Program-made: the position numbers and the translations under genes
Shown here: one piece after another, positions 19,293 through 29,733 of the stretch
Layout: the number at the start of each line of letters is the position of its first letter
How positions within the stretch are numbered: the stretch's first letter is position 1
Notes under the pieces: generated by a model
What the model saw: only the letters and a program-made list of their open reading frames with translations
Database searches by the model: none
What the model was told of the DNA's origin: nothing
Assembly: GCA_028335825.1 (NCBI GenBank)
Contig: JAIOKI010000005.1
Location: 372,001 to 436,000 of the forward strand
Direction of reading: 5' to 3'
From: Nosema muscidifuracis
Taxonomy: Eukaryota > Microsporidia > Nosematidae
Length of the DNA: 64,000 nucleotides

Positions 19293-20967
19293 ATGTTAAA
19301 ATGCATAATTAATGAAATAATAGAAGAATGGAAAATTTATTACAAAACAATAACTACCAGAGAATTGTTTAAGAAAGTAAAAAGAGCATTGTATACAAAT
19401 TACTTAGATAAACATAGAATAAAAAATCTAAGAACTAGACGAAAATGTTCTCTTAGAATTTTAGGAGAAGAAAATGATAATATTAAAAAAAACAATAAGT
19501 TCGATAATTCTAAGAAAATAAATGTTTTAAAAAAACCTATGAAAAAAGAAAAGAATTTTGAGTCAGTGAGGAACAAAAAAGTAAAATGGTACTGATAAAT
19601 CAATCAAAAATGATGCACTTGATATTATTATGGGAACCCCTTTATTTGATAAAGAGAATATTAATGAAATATTTATACCTGAGAATAAGAAAGAAATAGT
19701 AAAAAATGATAAATTTATTGAAGATAAGGAAGTTTTATTACCAGAGAAAACTAAAATAAAAAAGATAGTAAGATCAAAAAAGAATCCAATTGTATTGAAA
19801 AGAAATACCAAAAAAAATGTTAAAACAAATATTTCTATGCATGATATTAGTGAAAAATTAGAATTTATTAAATTGGGTAGAAATAGTTTATCTAAGAAAG
19901 AAGAATTATTAAATGAAAGTATCGTTGATGATAAGAATATTTTAAATGAAAGTGTCTTTGATGATAAAAATGCTATAAATTTCATTGATGTTAAAAATAC
20001 TGCAAATTTCATCAATGACAAGAATACTGAAAATTTCATTGATGTTAAAAATATTTCAGATGATCCTCCAAAGATGATATTAAATAATCAAATTAATGCT
20101 ACAGATGATCCTCTAAAGATATCAAATAATCGAATTAATGTTACAGATAATCTTCATAAAGAAACTGATGGAAAATCTCAAAATAAATCTACTGATATTT
20201 GTAAGCTATCAGAAATAAAAAAACAACCTGAACAAATAAATGAGATTTCTAAGATTGCAATAAACAAGCCTTTAAAAGTAAAAGATATAAAAAAAGAAAA
20301 TGAACTTCTTAAAAAATTATTTAAGAAAGAAAAGGCTAAGATAGAATACAAAAGAAATAGTGTTTTCTTAGAGAATAAGAAAGAAGATTTAGATGTTGAT
20401 AAAATAATAAAACAAGTTTTTAAAAAAGATAAAATTATTAAAACACCAATTAATCAAGATTTTACTACTAAAATAGATATGAAACCAAAAATTGAAATTA
20501 AGCAGCCTTTAGTAGTTAAAAAAATAACAAACTTAGATATTAAAAAAATAGATGAGATAAAATTAGAAGAAAATTGTAAAATTGATACTTCTAAATTAAA
20601 AAGAATTTCTCATGTATTTAATGAAAATTCCAAGATTTATGATGTTAAATCTTCCAAGTATATCAGAGATTCTCCAAGATCTAAAAATGATTTATATAAG
20701 AAAGTGATTGATAATCAAAGAAAAGGAATTTCTCAAAATGATTATAAATCTAGTACAATTATTCCTCATATAAAATCAGATGATGAAGATTCTTTATTAT
20801 TTATTGAACCAGATTTCTCTAAAGATAATAATATTAATGAAAAAGTCCGTATTCAAAATCATGATATTCTTGAAAAATATTTTAATATATGTGAAGATAT
20901 CAATGTAGAAGAGATTTTTCCTAATATAAAAGATATAAGCAATGATAGTCCTAATAAATGGATGTAA
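19293..20967 (+). CDS. Probable INCENP/Sli15 chromosomal passenger protein, split by one frameshift
   Basis: Two overlapping frames read as one protein of about 557 residues. The first (19293-19595) gives a basic N-terminal part with a helix (IINEIIEEWKIYYKTITTREL) and RTRRKCSLRIL. The second stays open from about 19585 to 20967. They differ by +1 near the A-runs at 19575-19580 and 19583-19586; one A fewer in the second run would join them. The middle is long, low-complexity and Lys/Asn/Asp-rich. The last 50 residues resemble the Aurora-activating IN-box: LEKYFNICEDINVEEIFP, then SNDSPNKW, matching the IFG...DxxxIF...SSxxW pattern in outline. A frameshift, an assembly error or programmed slippage are all possible. 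The INCENP call is moderate. Confidence 0.55.
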
Positions 20968-21019
20968 GTTAAATTTAAATATTTTAAAATAAAAAATAAA
21001 AAATAAGGGTGAAAAAAAA

Positions 21020-21610
21020 ATGGAAAATAATTTGGATGAAGAAGAGAGAAAGTTTTTTACCAATGGACTTGTTTTGAATAAATTAGGAGATACAAGAGAT
21101 TTTGGTAATTTTTATGAGTTGATACATAACAGAAAATTGAAAGTATTAAGTTTTTTAAATAAGGATTTATCTCAAATAACTACTCCTGATTTTAGACAAT
21201 TTGAAACTATTGAACATGCTTATGATATTTTTTTATCATTCCATATATTTTATCCATATTTATATGAAGATTACATGTTTATGAAGACTAATGAATCATT
21301 AGATTTAAATAAGGATATAGAAGAATGTATTAAAGAATTAAATAGTATAAAAGATATATTAAACATTAATAAAAAAGAAGAACATGGTTTAGCATGTGAA
21401 TTATTAATATTCCATGAACAACGTAAATTAAAAAGTAATGAGGAATATGAAGAAGAGAGTGTTGAAAAAAGTGTAATTAAAAGAAAATCTGGACTTAATA
21501 AAAGAAATACAGTTGTTAGATTGAAGACTAGTGAAGATTTAATTGATACTAGTAAAGGAATAAGAATATCAAATTATAAATTAATATTCAAAAGATCAAT
21601 TGATAAATAA
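21020..21610 (+). CDS. Hypothetical protein, 196 residues
   Basis: Start is preceded by a GGG-like motif (taaGGGtga, 21006-21009) and an A-tract. The protein is hydrophilic, with an N-terminal acidic helix (ENNLDEEERKFF), an aromatic-rich middle (FLSFHIFYPYLYEDYMFMK), two helices and a basic tail (KRKSGLNKRNTVVRLK). No signal peptide or membrane helix. It begins 52 bases after the INCENP-like gene on the same strand. I do not recognise it. Confidence 0.7.
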   Translation: MENNLDEEERKFFTNGLVLNKLGDTRDFGNFYELIHNRKLKVLSFLNKDLSQITTPDFRQFETIEHAYDIFLSFHIFYPYLYEDYMFMKTNESLDLNKDIEECIKELNSIKDILNINKKEEHGLACELLIFHEQRKLKSNEEYEEESVEKSVIKRKSGLNKRNTVVRLKTSEDLIDTSKGIRISNYKLIFKRSIDK

Positions 21611-22064
21611 ATAATTAATTTAATAAGTATATTTTAATTGAGATGTTATTGAGGATGTTTTATTGGAGATGTTATTAATAGGAAGATTTCGATGAATTTT
21701 ATGTTTGATAAATTATTAAGGATGCTTTAATGGAGATATTATTAAGGATATTTCATTGGAGATATTATTAAGGAGATTAAAGGAATTCTCTAATGAAGAC
21801 ATTATTAATAGAAGATTTTGAATAATTTTTTATTTGATAAATTATAAGTATGTTGAAGATTTATCAATATTAATCTAAATACTTAATAAAATTAATAAGT
21901 TTTTTGTCTTTATATCATATTTAAGAAATATCTATTTAATATATATTATGTTTATAAAATATTTATAACATTTATATCATATTTAAGAAATATCTATTAA
22001 ATCTATAAAACATTTATAACATTTATATCATATTTAAGAAATATTTAAAAAATATTTATTTAAT
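21611..22064. repeat. Intergenic repeats
   Basis: Two families: GAGATATTATTAAGGATATTT with variants (21640-21790), and AACATTTATATCATATTTAAGAAATATCTATT (21910-22050, three copies). Convergent gap. Confidence 0.65.
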
Positions 22065-23615
22065 CTAAAATATCCATCCAATACAACCACTCTCTTTTTT
22101 TGATATTTCTGAAGGTATCAAAATTTCTCCTTTGTCATTTTTATCATCAATATATATTAAAGATTTCTTTAATGTTTTATTCAAACTAATCTTAGAAATT
22201 TCTTCTGTTATATTTGGTGTTAATGATTCAGGAATATTCATACTTATTCCTTTAATCTTATTTAAATCTGGATTAGTACATTCATAAATTTCTTGTATCT
22301 CACTAAAATTTCTATCATTCTTATTCATCTTTATCATATTCATAAAAATATCTGATTTATTTCTAAAAGTTTGACTAAGATTTTCTCTTTCTGATCTAAC
22401 AATTATCATTGATAATTGAAGATTTGTAGATTTTCTAATTTCTTTCTCTATTAATATTTCATCAATTTCTTCTGATGTATTATTTAATATTTGTAATAGA
22501 CTTACATAAAATTCAGTTATCTTTTCAGAAATAAATGGAAAAGTCCAATTTATACCATCCAGATTATTTAATAATAATTTTGGTTGAGTTATTCCTTCGT
22601 ATGTTCTTATATTCATACTAGTACCATCAAAATATAAAAAAGATCCTTTGTTTTTAAACTCATCACAATAATTGGGTGCACTGAATAAAGTAATTAAAGA
22701 TGGAAATTCTTCATAATTCTTATATAAATGATATCCTTTTTCTTTAACTTCATGACCTCTTATAATACATTTTAGATTATTTAATTTAAGAAAATCTGAT
22801 ACACTTTTATAAGTGTAAAAAAATGAACATTTTCTTAAATTATTCGTAATAAAAGACTCTTCTGATATTTCATATTCTGAATGTGGATCTGACCAGAGTA
22901 TTTCACTCATTATTGTATCTTTTTTTATATCAGTAAATCTATTAATCAAATTAATTTCTGAAATATTTTTTAAATTTGGAGATATTCCACCATGTACACA
23001 GAAAACTGAATCCATAATAACAGCTGTAAGAGGAAGAGTATTAAATGTTTTAAGAAATTCTTCATAGACTGATTCGTCATATTTATTTAAACATTCTGCC
23101 TTAAATGTGTATTTAGTAGTCATAGATCTAGATTCATGATTACCCCTTAATAAGTAAATATTATCTTTATGATACAATTTAAGAAGACAAAGATAAAGAA
23201 AAGTCTCTGTAGAATAAATTCCTCTATCAACATAATCTCCTAAAAATATTAAAGTATCATTTTTCAAATCAAAAGATCTGAGTATATTTATTAGATCAAA
23301 ATATTGACCATGTATATCACCAATTATGTACGATGAAGATTTTATATTGAGATTATTTGGTTCTTGTTCAAATAATTTTCTAGCATCACTCAAAATTTTT
23401 ATTGCTTGTTTTTTTGATAATCTACCTAAATTAGAAAAATGGTTTTTGACTATATTAATGTCAATAAGATCCATCTTTTGATTTAAAATTGATAAATCGT
23501 CTATAAGATGAGAATAGAAATTGTAGTTTTGAATTTTAGTTTCTATAACAGGATATTGTGGAAGATCATCTTCTGAATTATCAAAGATTCTCAATTTTTC
23601 TATATTTATGCTCAT
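22065..23615 (-). CDS. CNA1: Calcineurin A (PP2B) catalytic subunit
   Basis: 516 residues. Metallophosphatase motifs are complete: GDIHGQ (D100, H102), GDYVDRG (D127) and RGNHESR (N159). TFKAECLNKYDESVYEEF with FNTLPLTAVI marks the calcineurin/PP2B family rather than PP1 or PP2A. After the catalytic core the linker and B-subunit-binding helix can be placed (INWTFPFISEKITEFYVSLLQIL). Beyond it the calmodulin-binding and autoinhibitory segments are not clear by eye; RSERENLSQTFRN sits where regulation would be expected. In fungi it dephosphorylates stress and morphogenesis regulators in response to calcium. No CCC is visible next to the ATG. Confidence 0.94.
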   Translation of the reverse strand: MSINIEKLRIFDNSEDDLPQYPVIETKIQNYNFYSHLIDDLSILNQKMDLIDINIVKNHFSNLGRLSKKQAIKILSDARKLFEQEPNNLNIKSSSYIIGDIHGQYFDLINILRSFDLKNDTLIFLGDYVDRGIYSTETFLYLCLLKLYHKDNIYLLRGNHESRSMTTKYTFKAECLNKYDESVYEEFLKTFNTLPLTAVIMDSVFCVHGGISPNLKNISEINLINRFTDIKKDTIMSEILWSDPHSEYEISEESFITNNLRKCSFFYTYKSVSDFLKLNNLKCIIRGHEVKEKGYHLYKNYEEFPSLITLFSAPNYCDEFKNKGSFLYFDGTSMNIRTYEGITQPKLLLNNLDGINWTFPFISEKITEFYVSLLQILNNTSEEIDEILIEKEIRKSTNLQLSMIIVRSERENLSQTFRNKSDIFMNMIKMNKNDRNFSEIQEIYECTNPDLNKIKGISMNIPESLTPNITEEISKISLNKTLKKSLIYIDDKNDKGEILIPSEISKKESGCIGWIF

Positions 23616-24035
23616 AAATAAATATTTAAAATAATTTTTAAATAGCTTGTTCTCCTTTGAATAAGGAGAGAATGAATTTTATGGGATAAAAGAAAAGATT
23701 TAAAAGATAGTTTACCTATAAAAAGTATTTGGTTAATTTTAAGGAGAGGATAAATTTTATAAGATAAAGATTGTAAAGATAGTTTACCTATAAAAAGTAT
23801 TTGGTTAATTTTAAGGAGAGTATGAATTTTAATAAGAATAATTAGCCATTAAAAATAAATATTATTAATTGTTAAACTATTTTAAATTTTGTTTTATTAA
23901 CGAATAATTATTGATTAAACTTTAACAAATTTGACAATATCTTATATATCAATATAGAAGTGAAACTTACTTGTTATGAAATTACATATAATGATTATTA
24001 AAAAATAAATTAACAATAAATAAAATTTAATACAA
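23616..24035. repeat. 72-bp direct repeat
   Basis: A segment containing AGTTTACCTATAAAAAGTAT and TTGGTTAATTTTAAGGAGAG occurs twice, starting near 23709 and 23781 (period about 72), with a partial third flank at 23645. The rest is AT-rich without features. Confidence 0.75.
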
Positions 24036-24341
24036 TCAAATACCTTTGAATTTATAATACTCATTAAGTGTCTCTTTTAAATTATTAAGACTAGTATTAG
24101 CTTTTTCTTTTTCAAACTTTTCTTCTTTAAAACAATCGTAAAGATCGTGTGCTTGTTCGTAAATCTTCTTCTGTAATTTAATATGATCAACAATTTTAGA
24201 TACATCTTCGTCAGGTACTTCATCTTCAGTAATTTGGTATACTAGTTTATCTAAAAATACGCTCAATTTTTCTAATCTGTTAAGTAAATCATCATTTTCT
24301 AGTGAATCGTGTATATTTTGTATATCCAAAGATCTTTCCAT
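24036..24341 (-). CDS. Small helical protein, unknown
   Basis: 101 residues from the ATG at 24341, preceded on its own strand by GGGGG (24350-24354). An in-frame ATG at 24356 and a longer frame to 24440 exist but add a low-complexity Phe/Lys stretch. The protein is acidic, all-helical, probably coiled-coil (LLNRLEKLSVFLDKLVYQI, IKLQKKIYEQAHDLYDCFKE), and resembles a small complex subunit such as a Mediator or kinetochore helper in general character only. No family is recognised. Confidence 0.65.
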   Translation of the reverse strand: MERSLDIQNIHDSLENDDLLNRLEKLSVFLDKLVYQITEDEVPDEDVSKIVDHIKLQKKIYEQAHDLYDCFKEEKFEKEKANTSLNNLKETLNEYYKFKGI

Positions 24342-24655
24342 TGCAAATACCCCCATTAGTTTATTAAATAATTTTTTAAAACGAATTAGTTTCAGTTCAA
24401 AACGAAAAAAAAAACTAAAACGTGATATTTTAAAACACAAGGAGATGAAATATAAATAATGTAAAATATTAAGAATGTAAAATTAAAATAATTAAAATTT
24501 TAATAATGTAAAATATTGACAATGTAAAATACAAAGCAATAAAAAGAAAAAATATTAAGAAAATAAAATAGAAAGATATAAACAAATAAAAAGAAATAAA
24601 AAAATATAAAGAAATATTAAGAATATAAACAAATAAAAAAATATAAAGAAATAAT
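24342..24655. other. Flanks of the small helical gene
   Basis: Upstream gap of 314 bases. From 24450 to 24650 short repeats of AATGTAAAATATTAAGAAT and AAAAATATAAAGAAATA. Nothing else was seen. Confidence 0.5.
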
Positions 24656-25045
24656 TTATTGACTCAATCCTTCAGCTTCTACTGGTTGTTCAGATGGTAT
24701 TTCACTCTCAACAGCCTTTTCTTCTATAACTAATGGTTGACCATAAATAGAAGTCTTAGGGCTTTTGTGGATTAAAGAAATAAGTCCATTATTAACACAA
24801 TGTCTTAATAAATTTTTAGCAACACTTAAAGTCAAATTCATTTTACTTCCTAAACTAAAAACAGTAATCAATTTAGCTTTCTTAACTTCTTTCTCTACTT
24901 TTTGTAATAACTCATCAGATACTGTAAAAACTTTACGAGCTTCATCCTTCTTTTTTACTTCAGTCCATCTCTTTTTTTCTTTTTTAGATGTTGATGCAGC
25001 CTTTAATGCTTTTTTCTCTTTGGTCTCTTGTACTTTTTTGGCCAT
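24656..25045 (-). CDS. RPS25: Small-subunit ribosomal protein eS25
   Basis: 129 residues starting [12 protein letters not shown] at 25045; CCC at 25050-25052 lies just upstream, so seven extra residues of the longer frame are not used. A Lys-rich N-terminal tail leads into the eS25 winged-helix ([36 protein letters not shown]), ending with an acidic tail rich in Glu ([22 protein letters not shown] in outline) longer than usual. Component of the 40S head, contacting tRNA near the E site. The gene is divergent from SCC3 with 171 bases between starts. Confidence 0.93.
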   Translation of the reverse strand: MAKKVQETKEKKALKAASTSKKEKKRWTEVKKKDEARKVFTVSDELLQKVEKEVKKAKLITVFSLGSKMNLTLSVAKNLLRHCVNNGLISLIHKSPKTSIYGQPLVIEEKAVESEIPSEQPVEAEGLSQ

Positions 25046-25049
25046 TTTA

Positions 25050-25052
25050 GGG
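25050..25052 (-). promoter_or_regulatory. CCC start signal of RPS25
   Basis: aaCCCtaaa directly before the ATG at 25045; fixes the start. Confidence 0.6.
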
Positions 25053-25216
25053 TTAAAAAATTTCAAAAAAATATTTCAAAAAAAAATCTGATGAAAATAC
25101 TTGAGAAAAGCTTTGATAATTAATTAAGATATTTTATAGAAAATAAAATCTTATAGAATAATACATAAAACCCAATTTATGCTAATTTATAAATAAAGAA
25201 ATATTTTTATGTACCC

Positions 25217-27133
25217 ATGGAAGATTGTAAATTACAAGAAAATAAATCTGAAGAAAAAGATACATTAAATGATTTAGATTGTTTTAACACATTTTCAAAT
25301 AAAATGTTGATAACAAAATATTCTTCATTGGATGACTCAACAAATATTATTATATCACTTATACAGAAATTACCATCTTCAAAAACTAACAAGCTTATTA
25401 AAATAATACTCAGTTTGACTAATTTTAGTATAGATGAAATACAGAAATTTACATTAGACAAGCACAGAAAAATAAGATTTGTATCTACACAAATTATTTA
25501 CAAATATATTTTACATCATTATCAATCAAATAATTTAACAGAAATTAATAATTTATTTAAAAAAACGTTTCTTAAAAGATTTAAAGATGTAGATTCTGCT
25601 ATTAGAGCTATTTCATATACATTTTTAATTAATTTTATTAAACTTAATACTAAACTATTTAATAAGCATAGATTGCTTATTAAACAAGGATTAAGAGATA
25701 GAAATGATATAGTAAGAAAGGCTATAATATTAGAACTTAGACATGTAAATTTAGATATTGAAATTAACATTATTCTTGATATATGTAAATATGATAAGAA
25801 TAAGATAATTAGAATAGAATGTTATAAACTTATTTTTGAAAAATATTTAGAAAATAAAGGAATTGATTACAGTGATATTTTAGAATCACTTAAGATGAAT
25901 GATAAAGAAGAAAAATTTGATAACAAAGATTTTAATAATTTGTTACAGAAAGTCTTTAATAAGATGTTAAAAAATAATTATAAAGAAATGATACATAAAA
26001 TATATCAAAATTGTAGAGAATATTTAAATTTAGTCGAAATTAATGAATCTTTTAATTGCGAATGTCCTGAAAATTGTTATCTTAAAATATTAGAGATTAA
26101 AAAAACATCAATGAAAATAAGTGATCTATACGAAATTTATAAAAATAATTTGAATTCTCTGGATTCGATTACAATTTTATTATCGTATGCTGATATAGAC
26201 AATACAGAAATATTTATCAGATTTTTAGACGATATTTTTAAGAATATAACAGTAAAAAAAGATATCATTCAGTTTGAAAATCTTTGCAAATTTTTTAAGA
26301 ATATTGAAAATGATTATAAATCTATTATTGAAAATATATTTAGCAGAATTTATGATGATATAGAATATAAATATGTGATAATCAAATATTTTGATATTTC
26401 GGATTTTGTTACAGATGATGATTATTTAGAAACACTTATTTTAAAATCATTATGGGATATTATAAATGAAAAATATCACAAATTAAAAAAGTTAACAACC
26501 AATCAGAAATACAAAAATAAAAAAGAAGTTTGTAACCTTCTTCTTATGATAAAAGATAAATTAAATCAAAATTTGAACCAAACTTACATACAAGATGCTC
26601 CTTTTGATAATTTAAGTAGTTTAAATATATTGTATTTTGATTTATTAAAAATAGTTAATGATTTGTTAGATGATCCAATACTTTTATATCATATTTACAA
26701 ATTTAATGAAGAAGGTATTTTAGAAGATCAGATATATTTATTATATAAACATATAGAAAGTTCATCATTGTTTAATGATATGTTTATTAGAAGTCAGAAT
26801 AAAAAAAATCTTATTCGATCTTATTTCAGTTACTTAGTATATTTATCAGAAGAAGATGATTCTAAAATATTAGATATTGGTAAATTTATTAATTTTAGAT
26901 ACAGAGATAATTCAGATGGATTTTTTTTTAAGAGTATAAAAAAAGTTATTGAGAATGTGAAATCTTGTAAGATTTATAAATATTTGGAATTGTTTGTATC
27001 TAAATTAAATGTTAATGAATGTATTGTACTTGAAAATATTTGTGAAGAGAGCAAGTTCAAAGACATTTTAGCTAAGAAGATTGATAAAACGAAAGTGTTA
27101 AAAAGCAGTGAAGAGAATGTAACTTACTTGTAG
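25217..27133 (+). CDS. SCC3: Cohesin subunit SCC3/STAG-like
   Basis: 638 residues, about half the usual length. At about 115-225 the sequence LFKKTFLKRFKDVDSAIRAI, then KQGLRDRNDIVRKAIILEL, follows the STAG/SCC3 signature (F-x-x-R-x-x-D-x-x-x-x-I-R-x-x, then L-x-D-x-x-x-x-V-R-x-x). The remainder is helical, consistent with HEAT-like repeats, and the long C-terminal disordered tail of SCC3 is absent. It would bind the Scc1 kleisin and hold sister chromatids together. The start ATG at 25217 overlaps the tail of taCCC, the local signal. The assignment rests on one conserved block. Confidence 0.7.
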   Translation: MEDCKLQENKSEEKDTLNDLDCFNTFSNKMLITKYSSLDDSTNIIISLIQKLPSSKTNKLIKIILSLTNFSIDEIQKFTLDKHRKIRFVSTQIIYKYILHHYQSNNLTEINNLFKKTFLKRFKDVDSAIRAISYTFLINFIKLNTKLFNKHRLLIKQGLRDRNDIVRKAIILELRHVNLDIEINIILDICKYDKNKIIRIECYKLIFEKYLENKGIDYSDILESLKMNDKEEKFDNKDFNNLLQKVFNKMLKNNYKEMIHKIYQNCREYLNLVEINESFNCECPENCYLKILEIKKTSMKISDLYEIYKNNLNSLDSITILLSYADIDNTEIFIRFLDDIFKNITVKKDIIQFENLCKFFKNIENDYKSIIENIFSRIYDDIEYKYVIIKYFDISDFVTDDDYLETLILKSLWDIINEKYHKLKKLTTNQKYKNKKEVCNLLLMIKDKLNQNLNQTYIQDAPFDNLSSLNILYFDLLKIVNDLLDDPILLYHIYKFNEEGILEDQIYLLYKHIESSSLFNDMFIRSQNKKNLIRSYFSYLVYLSEEDDSKILDIGKFINFRYRDNSDGFFFKSIKKVIENVKSCKIYKYLELFVSKLNVNECIVLENICEESKFKDILAKKIDKTKVLKSSEENVTYL

Positions 27134-27602
27134 GTCAAAATAATTATTAAATTATTATATATTATTTACTATAAGATGATTTTATCCATTAAAATCTAAA
27201 TTATTATTTCTTTAAGATACTTCATTTAAAGCTTTCTAATTTCTTTTAACGGAATTTTGATATTAAATGCTTTTTAATTTCTTTTAGTGAAATTTTGATA
27301 ATAAAAGCTTTGCAATTTCCTTTAACGAACTTCATTTCAAAGCTTTCTAATTTATTTTAGTGAAATTAATCTTTAAGCACTTTGTAATTTCCTTTACAAT
27401 ATTAAATTTAAAAGTGCTTTGAAATTCCTTTACAATATTTAATATTAAAAGTTTTGCAATTTCTTTACAATACTTGATTTCACAATTTTGAAATTTCTTT
27501 TAACATACTTGATTAAAAAAACAATATTTTATAAAAAATTAGGCTTTCTTTTTTACAGTGCAATTTTTTATTTTTAAATTTTTTTCACCCCACTTTTTTA
27601 AA
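27134..27602. repeat. Tandem repeats, TTCCTTTAACGAA family
   Basis: From 27225 to 27520 a 50-60 base unit recurs five to six times with phrases AAAGCTTTCTAATTTCTTTTA, GTGAAATTTTGATAATAAAAG and TTTGCAATTTCCTTTACAATA. Confidence 0.7.
27588..27591 (+). promoter_or_regulatory. CCCC start signal of RPS13
   Basis: caCCCCac lies eleven bases before the ATG at 27603 and excludes upstream non-ATG starts. Confidence 0.6.
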
Positions 27603-28052
27603 ATGGCCAAAATGCATTCTAGTGGACGCGGAATAAGTACAAGCATGAAACCATTTAATACAATGTTCCCAACATGGTTAGATGTCTCATTAGACGAAAT
27701 AAAAGCTGATGTAATCAAGATGAACACAAAGGGAGTATCATCAGCAGAGATTGGTAACAAGCTCAGAGATGTTTATGGAATTGGAGATTGCAAAACTATT
27801 TTTGATGGATTAAGTCTAAGCAGATTCTTAGAAAGAGAAGGAAATTTTATTGAAATACCAGAAGATGTTAAAGATTTGGTTAAGAGAGCTAATATTCTAA
27901 GAAAACATATCAATCTTCACAGAAGAGATAAAGATGCTAAGTTTAGATTAGGATTAGTAACTAGTAGATTGAATAGGTGTATTAAGCACTATAAGAAGAA
28001 ATTAAGAATACCAACTACATGGAAACCAAAAACAGTAGAATTGGTTAAATAA
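27603..28052 (+). CDS. RPS13: Small-subunit ribosomal protein uS15
   Basis: 149 residues (family about 150), starting [18 protein letters not shown], the expected eukaryotic uS15 N-terminus (M-x-R-M-H-x-x-G-K-G). VPTWL is kept as FPTWLDVS, and the core [18 protein letters not shown] with [13 protein letters not shown] is strongly conserved. It binds 18S rRNA helices in the 40S platform. No intron is seen. The codon pattern is less AT-extreme than in neighbours, as usual for ribosomal genes. Confidence 0.95.
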   Translation: MAKMHSSGRGISTSMKPFNTMFPTWLDVSLDEIKADVIKMNTKGVSSAEIGNKLRDVYGIGDCKTIFDGLSLSRFLEREGNFIEIPEDVKDLVKRANILRKHINLHRRDKDAKFRLGLVTSRLNRCIKHYKKKLRIPTTWKPKTVELVK

Positions 28053-28690
28053 ATTAATTAAAATTTAATGTTTTTTTATTAGCATGGAATAATATTTATA
28101 TAATCATAATAAGGTAATAATTTCATTTAAAAGCATAGATGATATTTATATAATTATAATAAGGTAATAACTTTATTGAAAATATAGATAATATTTATAT
28201 AATCATAATAAATTAACTTCTCTTTAAAAATATAAATAATATTCATATAATCATAATAAAGTAGTAACTCCTCTTTAAAAGTATAGATAATATTTATATA
28301 ATCATAATAAGGTAGTAACTACTCTTTAAAAATATAGATAATATTTTTATTTGCATAAATAAGATTTCACTTTAAATTTAAAAGTATAAATAATATTTAT
28401 ATTCGCATAAATAAGATTTCATTATCCTGAATATAAAAAAATTAAGTATTTTAAAAAATTAAACATATACAATTGATTTAAAACATTAATTTTTAAATCG
28501 TAAACAAATAATATATTAATTTATTACTGTATAATTAATATCCAAACTAGAAAATTATTTCTCCTTAATTAAATATTTAACTACTACAAAGATTTTTTTA
28601 TTTATCTTTCAAACAATACATCATAAATGATCAACCAATTAAAAATCTATAAAAAATATTTAAAAATATTCAAAATTTTTAATAGCCCCA
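28053..28690. repeat. About 59-bp tandem repeat
   Basis: From 28083 to 28420 a unit of about 59 bases, with core ATATTTATATAATCATAATAA then GGTAGTAACTACTCTTTAAA, repeats five to six times. The remainder (28440-28680) is plain AT-rich sequence before the CCCC of the next gene. Confidence 0.75.
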
Positions 28691-29548
28691 ATGTACGAAG
28701 ACATCCTTAACTTTTTAAAAAGTAAAAACAAGAAACTAACTGAAGAAGAAGCAAGTGAATTTATTAGACTGTTAGCTGAGAGTGTAGGATGTGATGAAGA
28801 GATTACTATTCATTCAACTTTAGATAATTCTGATGAAGAAATTTCTACAGAATATAATTTGGTAATTGATAATTTTAATATGGATTCGTACAGTGAAGAT
28901 GACTCTTTCTCTCTGGATGGGCTTAGTGATGAAGAAGAAGAAGACAAGGAATATATTGTACTTAATAAAAGAAAAATTAAAAGAGCAAAAGATTTTAAGA
29001 GACAGAAGATTAATGAAGTATCAGTAGAGAATGATAACAATAAGAAAGTAGAGAATGGTAACAGTAATAAAGTAGAAAATCAATTTATGAAAAAATCAGT
29101 TGGATTAAAAAAAGAAAATTATTCTATAAAAAATAACGATATTTTAAAAAAGAAAGGATTTGTTAACGATATAGAAAAAATACAAAAAGATGAAAAGAAA
29201 ATCAAAGAATTTGTAAAGAAAAATAGTACTGAAAAATTGAATGATAAAGATGAAGATAAAAAAATTCCATTTTCTTTACCAAAAGATTTTAATATTTCCA
29301 ATGCCAATTTTCAAGTAATAGAAAATAATGATAAAATTCCATTTAATCTTCCAGAAAACTCTGATAAACCGAAGTTTGAATTTAAACTTCCTCAGATGGA
29401 CACAAATAAGAAATTCGAATTTAAATTACCTAAATTTGATTATCAAGTTGAAAATGAAGAATTTAAATTTGATCTTGGAGATCTTATCGATGTTAATAAC
29501 ACTGGTCCTGATTATAAATTTTATGATGAAGATAATAACGAACTTTAA
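28691..29548 (+). CDS. Acidic, disordered protein with F-x-LP repeats
   Basis: 285 residues; start supported by tagCCCCa. An N-terminal helical segment (1-35) precedes an acidic Ser/Asp/Glu stretch (YSEDDSFSLDGLSDEEEEDK), a basic segment with NLS-like KRKIKRAKDFKRQK, and a Lys/Asn linker. The C-terminal quarter repeats a motif four times: PFSLP, PFNLP, FEFKLP, FEFKLP, then FKFDLGDL. Short Phe-containing repeats spaced like these are typical of peptide-docking tails (chaperone, nuclear-pore or replication partners). No family is recognised. Nuclear location is a plausible inference from the basic segment. Confidence 0.65.
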   Translation: MYEDILNFLKSKNKKLTEEEASEFIRLLAESVGCDEEITIHSTLDNSDEEISTEYNLVIDNFNMDSYSEDDSFSLDGLSDEEEEDKEYIVLNKRKIKRAKDFKRQKINEVSVENDNNKKVENGNSNKVENQFMKKSVGLKKENYSIKNNDILKKKGFVNDIEKIQKDEKKIKEFVKKNSTEKLNDKDEDKKIPFSLPKDFNISNANFQVIENNDKIPFNLPENSDKPKFEFKLPQMDTNKKFEFKLPKFDYQVENEEFKFDLGDLIDVNNTGPDYKFYDEDNNEL

Positions 29549-29662
29549 TAAATATCTATAAATTAGGAAAATAAATTTATTTAGTTTTGCTATTTTTGAA
29601 TAAAAACAATTTTATAAGTCCAAACATTCAATTGAGATATTTCCCAATAAAAATAAAAAAAT

Positions 29663-29733
29663 TGCGCCAACCGGGAATCGAACCCAGGCTAACAGCTTGG
29701 AAGGCTGTTGTCATACCACTTGACCATTAGCGC
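29663..29733 (-). tRNA. tRNA-Gly (anticodon TCC)
   Basis: 71 nt folding as a complete cloverleaf. The acceptor GCGCTAA pairs with TTGGCGC (one wobble), the anticodon stem ACAGC/GCTGT encloses the loop CTTCCAA, and the T-arm has GGTTCGATTCC (B box). There is no intron and no encoded CCA. The discriminator is A. Confidence 0.95.

Noticed and set aside
19563-20039. Open frame on the minus strand opposite the INCENP-like gene
   Set aside because: Phe/Ser/Leu-rich shadow of a Lys/Asp/Asn-rich coding strand; no start motif and no family resemblance.
20965-21009. GTAAGT at the INCENP-like stop codon as an intron donor joining the next gene
   Set aside because: The only nearby AG would give a 45-nt intron and put the next gene out of frame; the 21020 gene has its own GGG start signal.
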